DNA of 64,000 bases from Venturia oleaginea. Taxonomy: Eukaryota > Ascomycota > Dothideomycetes > Venturiales > Venturiaceae. How positions within the stretch are numbered: the stretch's first letter is position 1; the number at the start of each line of letters is the position of its first letter. The DNA lies in contig JABMLP010000026.1 of the NCBI GenBank assembly GCA_013176395.1, positions 62,001 through 126,000 on the forward strand. The letters are read 5' to 3'. Positions 11,879 through 22,028 of this stretch are shown piece by piece. A model generated the notes under the pieces. The model saw only the letters and a list, made by a program, of their open reading frames with translations, was not told where the DNA came from and made no database searches. A program made the translations under genes and the position numbers.

Positions 11879-13768
11879 ATGCCCGATAGCCAGCCCCAAG
11901 AATCGAGATGTCTACTCGGCATGGACGATGCGCCCGAGCGAACCAGTGATAGCGAATGGAAAAGAGGGGACAGTGTGGAAGAGAGCATGGAAGAAAGCGA
12001 TGAGTCGAGATATCCACCATTCAAAACTGTGATTGTGTCTGTGGTCTGTATATACGCCGCGATGTTCCTGGCCGCACTCGTAAGTCACGTCTCGCGCTAT
12101 TGAAACAAATGTCAAAGCTAATAAGCTGCAGGATCGGACAATAATAGGCGTAGCCATACCCGCCATCTCGAATGAGTTCAAGAGTTTTAGCGATATTGCT
12201 TGGTATGAGGCAGCCTTCCTGCTCACCCTGTCTGTTGCTCAGCTGCCAATGGGTAAGATATACGTATGTGCTTTTGATTCCAATGTCGAAGAATGCTGAG
12301 CTGACCAAATTCACCATCACTAGACCTTTTACCCAGCGAAATGGACCTTCTTTGTACTCGTCATCATCTTTGAAGTTGGGTCGACCTTGTGCGCCGTCGC
12401 TCCTTCATCCAAAGTACTCATTATCGGGCGAGCAATCACAGGTTTTGGAGGCGCCGGAAACTTTACCGGTGCCTCCGTAATCATAATTGATTTGGTTCCA
12501 TTGAGAAAACGGCCAAAGTATCAGGGCTTCGCAGGTGCCGTCCTTGGAATCGCTTCAATCGTGGGGCCTCTTATAGGCGGAGCGCTGACGACCAAAGCCT
12601 CGTGGCGATGGTGCTTCTGGCTGAACTTGTGCGTTGGTGTGCCCGCACTTGCAGGCATTCTGTTCTTTCTACCGGCCTCTCCACCGCCAGAAAGGCGCAA
12701 AGGCACATTCATGGAAAAGCTGTGGAAGTTCGACCCCGTCGGTAACATGCTTCTGGCTCCCGGGCTGATTTGTGTGCTCTTGGCTCTCCAATGGGGAGGC
12801 ACAAAATACCCTTGGAATGACTTTGTGATCCTAGCTCTCATCGCCGTTGGTTCAGCACTATTGGTAGCATTTGCGGCGATTCAGTATTCCCAAGAGAACG
12901 GAACGCTCCCTCCTCGGATACTTAAACAAAGGAGTATCGCAGCAGGAGTCTTCATATCCATTGGATTTGGAGCCGCTCTGATCATCCCGACCTTCTACTT
13001 ACCCGTTTGGTTTCAAGCAATCAAAGGCACGACTGCTGTACAGGCTGGCGTCAAACTTCTTCCACTTTTTTTGGGTACATGTCTGTTCGTAGTTGTAACA
13101 GGTTTCGGCATGACGAAAACGGGTTACTACACTCCTTGGTTGGTTGTAGGATGTGCTACCCGTATGGTGGGAGTTGGTCTCTTGGCCACACTTCGAGTGG
13201 ATGCAGGGACTGTGGAGTGGATGGGCTACCAGGTCAGTTCGAACAGATGGTACACACACAATCTTCGAGAAAATACTGACTCTGGCACGCATAGATCATC
13301 GTCGGCCTAGGAACAGGGCTGACGCTCTCTCCAGTGAATTTAGCCGTGCAAACAGTCCTGCCGAGGAGAGACATCCCGACAGGCCTTACGGTAATGATAT
13401 TTACGCAATTTCTTGCCGGTACAATTTCTGTGACCATCTGTCAAAATGTCCTAGCCAACACCTTGATCAAGGAGCTTCCAAACAAATTGTCAGGATTTGA
13501 CCCATCTGCTATCGCGATAGCAGGAGCTACAGAGATACGTGAGCTAGTCTCCTCATCCGATCTGCCTGTCGTCCTTGAGGTGTACAACACGGGTATTGTC
13601 GGTACTTTCATCGTGGCGCTCGCTTTCTCTAGTATCGCATTAATTGCGTCATTCTTCATGGAATGGAAATCTATAAAGTCGCGTCCATCATCTGCGGGAG
13701 ACGGTGACCTGGAGCTTGTCGAGAGGGAGAATGATGACAGCGTCTTCAAGATTCAATTCGAAGATTGA
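11879..13768 (+). CDS. MFS drug:H+ antiporter, DHA2 family
   Basis: Four exons: 11879-12079, 12132-12263, 12324-13232, 13295-13768 (introns 52, 60 and 62 bp), 571 residues. Hydrophilic acidic N-terminus (1-45), then membrane segments as in 14-helix DHA2 exporters. Motif D1 LDRTIIGVAIPAI is formed exactly at the first splice junction. Also seen: GKIY after helix 2, GRAITGFGGAGNF, motif C LGIASIVGPLIGGAL, and WRWCFWLNLCVGV. Family members in ascomycetes export toxins, azoles and secondary metabolites from the plasma membrane by proton antiport. The gene stands alone beside transposon C with no biosynthetic gene in view, so the substrate cannot be inferred. Acidic C-terminal tail (DLELVERENDD) is cytosolic. 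Appears intact. Confidence 0.92.
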
Positions 13769-15003
13769 GGTGAATGTTATTGGTACGCCTGAGCCGAAAC
13801 TTGTAGTGGGAGGAGTCCGCTTGTGGTTTCAGCGGCACTCCTGATATAGGCCAGACACTACTATCTATTGACTACGACAATTGCTGTTACCGCCAGATCG
13901 TTACGTCCAAGATTATCCCTTTCTCTCTTTGCAGGGCCGAAACGCTCTCTCTCAAAACGAATTCATCTAACCTACCAAAGACATTGTTTTTTTGGGGGCT
14001 TTTTACATTGAAACTCCCCAGTTTACAGCATTGTTCCGGATTTTGAAATGCTCGGTAGTTGTCGCTTGATTGAAGGCCCGCCGTGCGCTTAAAACTCTCA
14101 CGCGAGGGTGATCGAAATGGTATTTCTCCGCAAGAAGTTTGTATTGAACTTTCTCCTAGCATGAAAAGCCGTCCAAAACAGCATTTCCACAACCATATAA
14201 CTTCCACACCAGAGCGGGAATCAAACCACCACTACATTACATCATTAACAGCCAGTCGTCCCTGCAAGTCGTTGAGCATCTACTGCCTCCAGCGACTAAA
14301 GTCCCTTCACAAGGTAGCCAAAAATCAAGTCCCAAACTCCAGCCAATATGTCACCTATCCAGACCCTATCCCATGAATCCCATTCGTTGCATGATTATCG
14401 TTCAGTCATGGAGGAAAAACGCATCATCAAGGTGCAAAAAAATAAAAATAAAATAAGATAAAAAGCAGAAAAGCCAATCTCGAATAGGATTAGAGATGAA
14501 CAGTTTGACGCAATTTTTGGTGTCCAAGCTAAGCACAGAGAACACCGTGTAATGCAAAAAGTCGAGTCCATGCTGCCAGATTTGAAGTGTACCAAAGAAG
14601 TGGCCTGAAATGACCGGTTTGAACCAGTCATTCCTTACGAGAAGGAAGCTCGCCGTATGTACGCAAACGCCGTCGATGAAGATTTGATGCCGCAAAGATG
14701 ATTTCATGATGGTCGTAAAGTGTCGTAAAGCAGGACGTGTCGTTATGTCCGTAGGCCTTCATCATTGGTGTACAAGATGTTCAGTCCCACACGGGCTCTC
14801 AATTCATGCCCCTTCGGAGTGTTCCAACAGTCGAATGCTGATCCCAAAACTGAGTTCTTGAGTTCGGGTTCAAGATCGATAAGTTCTGAAAATTTTGGAA
14901 ATCAAATTGCTATAAACCATTAAAAAGCAACCTTGAGCTTGGGACGATGGCCCGCTTTTAGTAAGGTAGAAACTACTACAACTGGCGGTCTGCCGTAGAT
15001 TTT
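13769..15003. other. intergenic, no gene seen
   Basis: Between the convergent MFS gene and the minus-strand regulator-like gene. AT-rich patch near 14440-14470. Small open frames (for example 14402-14707 minus) lack any family feature. Nothing else recognised. Confidence 0.45.
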
Positions 15004-16968
15004 TTAAAACTGACGCGGAGGCGAGGCAGCAAGCTCTTGGTCTTCGTGAATTTCCAAAGCAGGCTCGAGGCCAGATAGAGAAAAGTTGCGGGGGAATGTG
15101 TTGAAATGTGGCTTCTCAACAAAAGGCGAGCCGAGCCGCACGACACGATCGATTGATGGCGGAGGCATCAACGAATCTGGCATCGCTTGGGCTTGTTGGG
15201 TACTGGTCTCTGGCTGATCAGAGCCAGCGGGCGGCGAGAACATTCCTGACAAACGCGAGGCTCCGTCCATGTCACCAAGACTGAAGCCGCGGCTGCGGAC
15301 ACGACGGTGGCCGATATCCATGGCTTGGGAGGGGCCGAAAAGTTCCTTCATGAGATGGTACTGTCGAACCAGTGGATCTTCAGAATGCTCGACATCTTCC
15401 AGTTCTTGCGTTGCAGGTCTTTTGAATATAGATCGTCGTGGATGGGGTTGGTGGAGCTCGACCGGCGAACCGAGTGATAGGCCAGAGTTACTGCCAGAGA
15501 CAACATCTTGAAGTGGCCCATGAGATTCAGCGGCAGTAGAGTGGAGACTGTGCGTTGGTCTAAATGGCGATGCGAGTGCCCGAGAACCAGCCTGTATCGT
15601 TGACTCGTTGATGCCAAATCCAAGATGAACTGATTGCGCTTTCTGGTGGCCTGGAGAGCGACCGTGGGCGGGCATGAATTGTGTTGAAGCTCGAGCTCTT
15701 GGCGTGGCCGCGTCGCTCGTAAGCTGGCTTAGTGGGTGGCTGGGCTGCATTGTTGTGGAGATACTCGTGAATAAGGACACATTCATGTCGCGTGTCGAGA
15801 AGGTATTGCCTTGTATGTGGGCTTGCACGGGCGCTGGTGGAGAATGTAATTCTCGGGCGAGGGATGTTGATCGTTCGCGAACAGAAGATAAGAAAGGCGA
15901 GGGACTTCGCGCATGCATGAGACGGTTGTAATGGGCTGACAGAGTTGGCTTTTGTTTGCACAAATCTCGTAGTCTCTTGCGAGTCGCTGCGTCCGATCTT
16001 GGCCATGTCGCAAATGTTCGGCGATTGTCACTGGCTATAGATGTTGCGCTTCCCTCGGCAGCTTCATTGAGCGCAGCGGCGCGATTGCTGCCCCAACGCG
16101 CAAATCTGAATGCTGGGGGAATACTCGCTGTTCGCAGGCCTTTCCATGTCCGCTTCGCTTCTTTGACGACCTTTGAGCATACTCCCAATGGAGGCGCGGT
16201 GCCAGGGAGCATCTTGAAAGGAGTATGGGTTGGATCTTGGAGGTATCGCATGTAAGTTATCCAAAGGTGGTCATCCATATCCTGAGTCCAGGTTTGTTTT
16301 TGAACCACAGGCTTGCCATAAGATTGGAGTGGGGAGGATATCATTGGATCCACGTCATGCTCCTGAACTTCTCCGAACAACGAAAGCATTTCTCTCTTCG
16401 GGCTGTTGTTGTAGCCCAAGGACGGAAAAGACTCGATACTTGACGAAATGGAAGAATCAGAAAATCCTGAGCACGCAGTTGATGGCCGTGTCAAGCTTTC
16501 TCCTTGGCTGCTAGAGTCCTCGGCAGGATCCTCCCGTTCCAAAGAATAGACCGACCCATAAATTTGAGCTGCCGGCGTTTTGGGCGGGGAATACGGCTGG
16601 AATTCTGGGGACACAACTGCCAATTGGCCAATTGGGTCGTTGAAAAAAGAGTCAGCATGATCAAAACCGATTGGAGCATCAGACACCTCAATACTCGGGA
16701 CCACGATATCGCTTGACGCTCTAAACGGATCTGCGATTTCACTGTGAGGGTAGATGGCGCGGAAAGATCGCTGCGCAGCAGAGATTGGAGGCCTTCTTCG
16801 TCTAAGGCGGAAACTGTCTCGGAATTCTCGAGGAGGGGGAGGAGGGGAGTGCCTGGTACGATCTTCTCCATGAGTGGGCTCAGGAGTTTTGGGCATCCCG
16901 CCATCATGGTAGGTGAATGTGAAGTTGCGTGGAAGAGTGTGCGCGCCATGGGCAAAGGACGACGGCAT
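15004..16968 (-). CDS. conserved fungal hypothetical protein with WT-x-LW-x-Y-x-YLxDP domain
   Basis: Single-exon 654-residue frame; I do not recognise a named family with certainty. The only ordered-looking part is about residues 225-285: KQTWTQDMDDHLWITYMRYL, then QDPTHTPFKMLPGTAPPLGV and CSKVVKEAKRTWKG. The Trp/Leu/Tyr spacing and following basic helix look like a compact DNA- or protein-binding module; a nearby SDAATRKRLRDLCKQKPTLS stretch is also helical and basic. The rest is Ser/Pro-rich and disordered, with many SP/TP sites and RRRRPP, RPATQE-type basic patches, as in fungal cell-cycle or morphogenesis regulators. A regulatory role is inference. The start MPSSFAHGAH is supported by an in-frame Met and a long pyrimidine/purine-biased leader upstream. 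Large antisense frames here are shadows. Confidence 0.75.
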   Translation of the reverse strand: MPSSFAHGAHTLPRNFTFTYHDGGMPKTPEPTHGEDRTRHSPPPPPREFRDSFRLRRRRPPISAAQRSFRAIYPHSEIADPFRASSDIVVPSIEVSDAPIGFDHADSFFNDPIGQLAVVSPEFQPYSPPKTPAAQIYGSVYSLEREDPAEDSSSQGESLTRPSTACSGFSDSSISSSIESFPSLGYNNSPKREMLSLFGEVQEHDVDPMISSPLQSYGKPVVQKQTWTQDMDDHLWITYMRYLQDPTHTPFKMLPGTAPPLGVCSKVVKEAKRTWKGLRTASIPPAFRFARWGSNRAAALNEAAEGSATSIASDNRRTFATWPRSDAATRKRLRDLCKQKPTLSAHYNRLMHARSPSPFLSSVRERSTSLARELHSPPAPVQAHIQGNTFSTRDMNVSLFTSISTTMQPSHPLSQLTSDAATPRARASTQFMPAHGRSPGHQKAQSVHLGFGINESTIQAGSRALASPFRPTHSLHSTAAESHGPLQDVVSGSNSGLSLGSPVELHQPHPRRSIFKRPATQELEDVEHSEDPLVRQYHLMKELFGPSQAMDIGHRRVRSRGFSLGDMDGASRLSGMFSPPAGSDQPETSTQQAQAMPDSLMPPPSIDRVVRLGSPFVEKPHFNTFPRNFSLSGLEPALEIHEDQELAASPPRQF

Positions 16969-18677
16969 TGTGGGGAGGTTGGGCGATGAGTAGTTGATGC
17001 GAAACGAGACGAGATAGTGAAAGTATAGTTTGCGTAGGGTATCGAGTTCGGCGAGATTGGACGAGTAGGAGGTCTGAAAAGGCGCGAGATTTGTAGCAAA
17101 TCAGTTCCGGCAAAAAGTGTCGAGAGGCGCCAGAAGATGGAGCGACGTGAAGGGAAGGAATTGCAATACGATATGTGGTCGGTTGCGACAGAAATTGCGC
17201 GCACGACGAGTCGACCGCAAAGGCGTGCGTGAAAATGGTTGGAGTTGCCGGTTGCGAGGAAGCCTGAGTCGCGAATGTTTGTTGATTGACGGGGGGTTCT
17301 AGCGACAACGGCCAAGGATGGCAATGTCTCTGCGGCGATAGCTTTCCTGGTCAGGATGCGCTGCAACTGTCGGCTGTGCTTGCGCTGAAGAAGGCTTCTC
17401 GAGCAGGGAGAAATGGAAAGGCTGGTGCAGGCAAAGAGCGGCTGCGGAAGACGGAGCGTCGGTCCTATGAGCAAATGGTTGTGGACATGGTGAGAAGACT
17501 AGGGGTAGCTTTTCCAAAAGCGAGGGAGGAGACGATCAAGACAAGGTGGAGGGGGTGTAGAGGGTGGAGGAGTTGAAGGTGTTCGGTGAGTGAAGAATCG
17601 GGTTCAGGTGTTCGGTGAGAGAAGATCCAGGTTCAGGTTCAGGTTCAGGTGCAGAGGTGTGCGCTGTGGAGTGGACGCAGAGGGACTCGAGTCTCGGAGG
17701 CGCTGTGCTGAGGTCTGAGCAGATGCCGCCGCCAACCCTTGGAGCGGTGCAAGGATTGCTGGTTATGTCTAACGCAATGGGTCGACGACTTTTATTGCGC
17801 GCGACCGTTTTCGGTATGCCCATGGGGTATAAGTAAGAATACCCCCTTTCGAGTGATGAGAACAGCGGTTAGCCCGTTAGAGTGACAGCAGGAGGTCAGC
17901 AAGTGTCCAGGCACGCACAATGCACGCTGCTTGAACACGACGCGATAGGCACTCCTGGCCATATCTCCGCCCATATCCTCCGGCTCGAGTCCACTCCCAG
18001 GCCCACGGCAATCCTTGTTGAGAAAGCCTGTGTTCCGCCATCAGTGGGGTGCTGCTCGTACCCGCGTCACTCATGCCATGGTATTGTTATTGTTGTGACA
18101 TGTTTCTAGACAATATCGTTGGAGAACCAAACATCTACTCACCCCAACCATAAAATATTCTATTCTGCATCGTAATCCTAACATAATATACCGCCTTGCT
18201 CTGTTATCCTCGCAGTCTCCCTAACATTGCACCATTGCACACGCCCCTCAACTTGGACTCGGGGCAGCTCACCTTGGTAGCTTCAAATCAAGTCCCAACT
18301 TGACATAATCCCATCGAAATTGACTGCGCGAAGGCCGGGAACCACTTTTTCTCCATTCCTCACCAAGCCGCTCTCTTCACGGCCACACACAACCTCAACT
18401 CTTAACGGAATTTAACAAAAAAATATCCCTAAATTGTTGAACAGTGGCATGCCAGTCCTTGATACCTCAGGCATAGTGCACGTGATAGATGCCAAGGAAT
18501 GCATTGACATGCATATATATGCATGCAGATGCCACGGTGTACTTTACCTCTGTAGTCAATACAGTCAAGTCACAGGGTGACACTCGTTCTGCTCATTGGC
18601 TCCTTTCGTTAAGTTCGTGTGGAATCTACTTCCGAATAACTCTGTTTTGCTCGTTCAGCGTAACATAAATAGATAAT
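16969..18677. other. intergenic: long 5' region of the 15004-16968 gene, then flank of transposon B
   Basis: 1.7 kb with no supportable gene. 16969-17580 is probably leader and promoter of the minus-strand gene. 17627-17652 carries a CAGGTT hexamer repeat. 18510-18540 is rich in ATGCAT palindromes (CATGCATATATATGCATGC). Open frames on both strands lack domain signals. Confidence 0.45.
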
Positions 18678-20509
18678 TAACGTATTCCACCATCGAGTGG
18701 GTCAACCCATCGAGCGGGTCAGTTTATGCCAAGACCAGCTGCTCCCTTATCAACACAATATGTCTCAACAACAAAACGCGCAATCATCTAACAGAGAAGG
18801 CATAATCCAGCTTGCCCTTTCTGCCTACAATACCCACCAATTCTGAAGCCTCCGGCGCGCTGCTGAGGCGTTTGATATACCTCCTTCAACATTAACTAGG
18901 CGATATAACGGAATTACGTATCGCCTAGATACTCGCAACGCCCGACACAAGCTCACTACGACTGAAGAGCAGACAATTGTCCAATACATCCTCGACCTCG
19001 ATTCGCGAGGATTCGCGCCCCGGCTGTGTGAGGTAGCAGATATGGCGGATAAACTACTGGGTGTACGCGGTGGAGAGCCAGTAGGGAAAAACTGGGCTGA
19101 GAGGTTCATAACGCGCTCAGATGAGCTCAAGATGGCCTTCAATCGAGCTAAGGATAGGCAGAGGATACTACAGGAAGATCCAGAGATTATTAGCGCGTGG
19201 TTCAAGCTCGTTACAGACGCCAAGGCAAAGTACGGTATCCACGACGAGGATACGCACAACTTTGACGAGATTGGCTTCCAGATGGGCGTTATTGGGTCAA
19301 TGAAGGTCGTCACAGCTTCTGAAAGACGTACACGGCCTAATTTAATCCAGCCAGGCGATCGCGAGTGGGTTACAGTTATCCAGAGCATCTGCGCCGCCGG
19401 GTATGCGACCCCGCCATTCATTATCTACAAAGGACGCGTTCATATCTCTGCGTGGTATGAGGAGGCAGATATACCACGGAATTGGAAGCTCTCGGTCTCT
19501 GAGAACGGCTGGACAAATAATGCGCTTGGTCTTGAGTGGTTGAAGCACTTTAACGCGTATACAAAGGCGCGGCAGGTGGGGGTATACAGGCTGCTTGTTT
19601 TGGACGGCCATGAGAGCCATCTCAGCCAGGATTTCAAGGACTACTGCCTTGAAAACAAGATTATAACCCTCTGCATGCCATCGCACTCGTCGCATATACT
19701 CCAGCCCCTTGACGTGGTCTGCTTCTCGCCGTTGAAGCGCAAGTACTCCCAACGCGTCCGGGACTTGCACGCCGACGCGTGTACCATATCAACAAGGAAG
19801 GCTTTCTCCCTGCTTTCAAAGACGCGTTTTTCGACGTGTTTACGAAAGAGAACTGTCAAAAGGCTTTTGAGGCAGTAGGGCTAGTCCCTATCGACGCGCA
19901 GGTGGTGTTGGATCGCCTTGAAGTACGGCTACGGACCCCGCCAGAAACCCATCTCCCAGAAACGCCGTGGCAGTCCAAGACTCCAAGTAATACTTATGAA
20001 TTTGGATCCCAATCCAAGCTCGTAAGCGAGTCTTTTACTCGGTCACCAGTTACTGCGCAGGCAGGCTTTTCCCAGCTTGTTAAGGGCGCTGAATTGATGC
20101 TACACCAAAACGCTCTGCTTGTTGCGCGTAACCGCGAGCTTGAAGAGCAATTAGCAGTAACAACGAACCGAAAATGGCGCAAAAGGAAGTGGATCCAGCA
20201 AGGTGGTACTATTGAGTATGGGACTGCAGCAGCGCAGGTAGCTGCAGAGGCGTCTATAGCGCCTCAGGGATCAAAGAAGGCTCGTGGTAGTGGTAGTCAA
20301 GAAACAGCCCGACCAATTCAACGGCGCTGTAGGAACTGCGGCGCAGCTGGGCATAATGCGCGAACTTGTAAATAAGATATCAAGATATCTTCTGAATCAG
20401 ATAGCAGCACGACGGACTTAGAATCTATTGTTGATAGCGAAATTGAAGAGTCGTAACATAAGTTGGTCGTGCCAAGCCTTTTTGACCCGCTCGATGGTGG
20501 GATACGTTA
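18678..20509 (+). mobile_element. pogo/Fot1-type transposon copy B, full length
   Basis: Left terminus TAACGTATTCCACCATCGAG (18678) pairs with right terminus CTCGATGGTGGGATACGTTA (to 20509); TA borders. The left inverted repeat has two tandem ATCGAG(T/C)GGGTCA units. 1832 bp including TA. Same subfamily as copy A, from transposase identity and the outer TIR bases. Carries one damaged transposase gene. Confidence 0.93.
18760..20455 (+). pseudogene. pogo/Fot1 transposase with nonsense and frameshift mutations
   Basis: Starts MSQQQNAQSSNREG at 18760. A TGA at 18844 (copy A reads CAA here) ends the frame at residue 28. The frame then continues through HTH SLRRAAEAFDIPPSTLTRRY, PVGKNWAERF, and catalytic DDD positions HNFDEIG, LLVLDGHESH and ILQPLDV. 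A one-base loss near 19765 shifts the frame; from there the C-terminal part runs in another frame to a TAA at 20373: VYHINKEGFLPAFKDAFFDV, coiled coil, and zinc knuckle CRNCGAAGHNARTC. Homology to copy A's acidic tail (SSESDSSTTDLESIVDS) continues past that stop to 20455. At least three inactivating changes. Confidence 0.9.
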
Positions 20510-20642
20510 TCTCAAATTTCTTATTAACAAATTCCTAATGATCTGCATCTGATTTGAGGGGAATAATATCTAAAAATCCGTAGGGAAGCCGTTTTAACAG
20601 CGTAGGTAAGCTTAGTAGTCGGCTTTAAAATTAATTTTCTTC

Positions 20643-21759
20643 TAACGTACTTCACAAGCGAGTGGGCCACCCAAGCGAGTGGGCCACCTCACAAACGTGA
20701 ACCGCCTTCGTACGCAACCCTACAACAAAGTATAGTATTAAATAGAATAGAATATTATTATTCAGAAGCTTCGCTATCATCTATGTTCTCTATTTCTACC
20801 TCACAAGTGCGGGAGTTATGCCCAGCCTCGCCGCAACGGCCGCAGTGTCTCTCTCCACGTACCCTCTTCGCAGGCTTCTCACCATCGTTACGATTACCAC
20901 CCTCCCTTATAGTGACTAAGTCAGTTACTTCACCAGCTGTCAAGGTCTGCTCAGTCCGTATATATCTCATTTTGCGACTCTTACGCTTTGTAACTGCCTC
21001 AATTGCGTCTCGAAGGCGCGCTGTTTCTTCGCACATCAACACCATTTCATGTGCTATCTGCTACGCGCCTTTACTCAACTGCCTGACCTGCTCATCAATA
21101 GAAATTGCAGAGGATCCTGGGCCTATAACGACTATCTGAGACGATATCTTGCCTATTAAGAAGCCAGATTCATCAATTGTAGGTATCCTCGTCTATGATA
21201 CTGTACTCTGCCTTTATCCTCTGAACAAGTGTGAACCAGGTAATAATAACCGCCGGGTCTTCGCAGGCAGCTCGCTGGCGATCGCATGGACGGCTCCATC
21301 GGGTGGTAAGCTCTGGCGTACGCTTTACCAAGTTGTTAACCCAGTTCTTGCCAACAGGCTTCCCACCCCGCTCTCCTAGTAGTTTATTAGCCATATCTTG
21401 TACGTAGGCCTTCGACGGCGGTAGGCCGCGTAAGCTTTCGTTAAGAATACGCTTTATAACCACCTCCTCTTCTAGCTTTGTCAATCGCTTCGAGTTCGGC
21501 TCGCATTCGCGTCGAGGGCGCTATCCGGCGCGTCGGCGTTGTATTGTTGTTCGAGGTACGCTATATATTACTGCAGCGCGTCTTTCGCTTTGGATTTGCT
21601 TTGAATTGATATCTGAAATAGCAAGGAATATATCTCCTTCTTTATAGATCTTCTGCTTTTCGTGTTGTTGAGGCATTACGCGACGTTGTTACGAAGGCGG
21701 TTTACGTTTGTGAGGTGGCCCACTCGCTTGGGTGGCCCACTCGCTCGTGAAGTACGTTA
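20643..21759 (-). mobile_element. pogo/Fot1-type transposon copy D, internally deleted
   Basis: Termini TAACGTACTTCACAAGCGAG (20643) and CTCGCTCGTGAAGTACGTTA (to 21759) are near-perfect inverted repeats of about 53 bp with TA borders; each has two tandem AAGCGAGTGGGCCACC units. 1117 bp, so about 0.7 kb shorter than copies B and C. The transposase remnant reads on the minus strand. Distinct family from A/B by terminal sequence. Confidence 0.92.
20758..21676 (-). pseudogene. pogo transposase remnant, copy D
   Basis: Minus-strand gene starting MPQQHEKQKIYKEGDI at 21676, with HTH AAVIYSVPRTTIQRRRAG followed by an in-frame TAG. It continues through KLEEEVVIKRI, LPPSKAYVQDMANKLLG, GKPVGKNWVNNLVKRTPE to DEDTYN, where two bases of the usual TTTGAT are missing, and on in another frame to DESGF and SQIVVIGPG. 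The catalytic core is then absent and the sequence jumps to the C-terminal part (QVRQLSKGA, then VLMCEETARLRDAIEA) and knuckle CGRCGEAGHNSRTC. Internal deletion plus stop plus frameshift; inactive. Confidence 0.85.
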
Positions 21760-21881
21760 TAAAAACTCCTCTCTTATTTCTATTTATCTAAACTTTCTCG
21801 TCATATGTGCATATCTTGGGATCTTAGTTGGAAAGTAGAAATCTATCTAAAAATTAAGTTTTATAACAATCCGGCCGGTGC

Positions 21882-21896
21882 TTATTAAGACAAAGG
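21882..21896. repeat. LINE target-site duplication, left copy
   Basis: TTATTAAGACAAAGG, repeated exactly at 27563-27577 on the other side of the LINE. Marks the insertion site and the 5' end of the element. Confidence 0.88.
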
Positions 21897-22028
21897 GATA
21901 CGTGCAATCACTTATTCTATTACTATGTCAAAAAAACTTCTCCACGGAGTCGAAATCGCCCAAATCCATCGAAATAAAGCTACAGACACTCGCACCGTAC
22001 TCGCAAGGGTTACTATACCCCAATAGAG

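Noticed and set aside
12387..13310. Secondary-metabolite cluster around the MFS gene
   Set aside because: No polyketide synthase, peptide synthetase, terpene or tailoring enzyme within the flanking sequence.
16491..17474. 327-codon minus-strand frame overlapping the 15004-16968 gene
   Set aside because: Out of frame with the better-supported 654-residue protein on the same strand; it is a shadow extended into a pyrimidine-rich leader.
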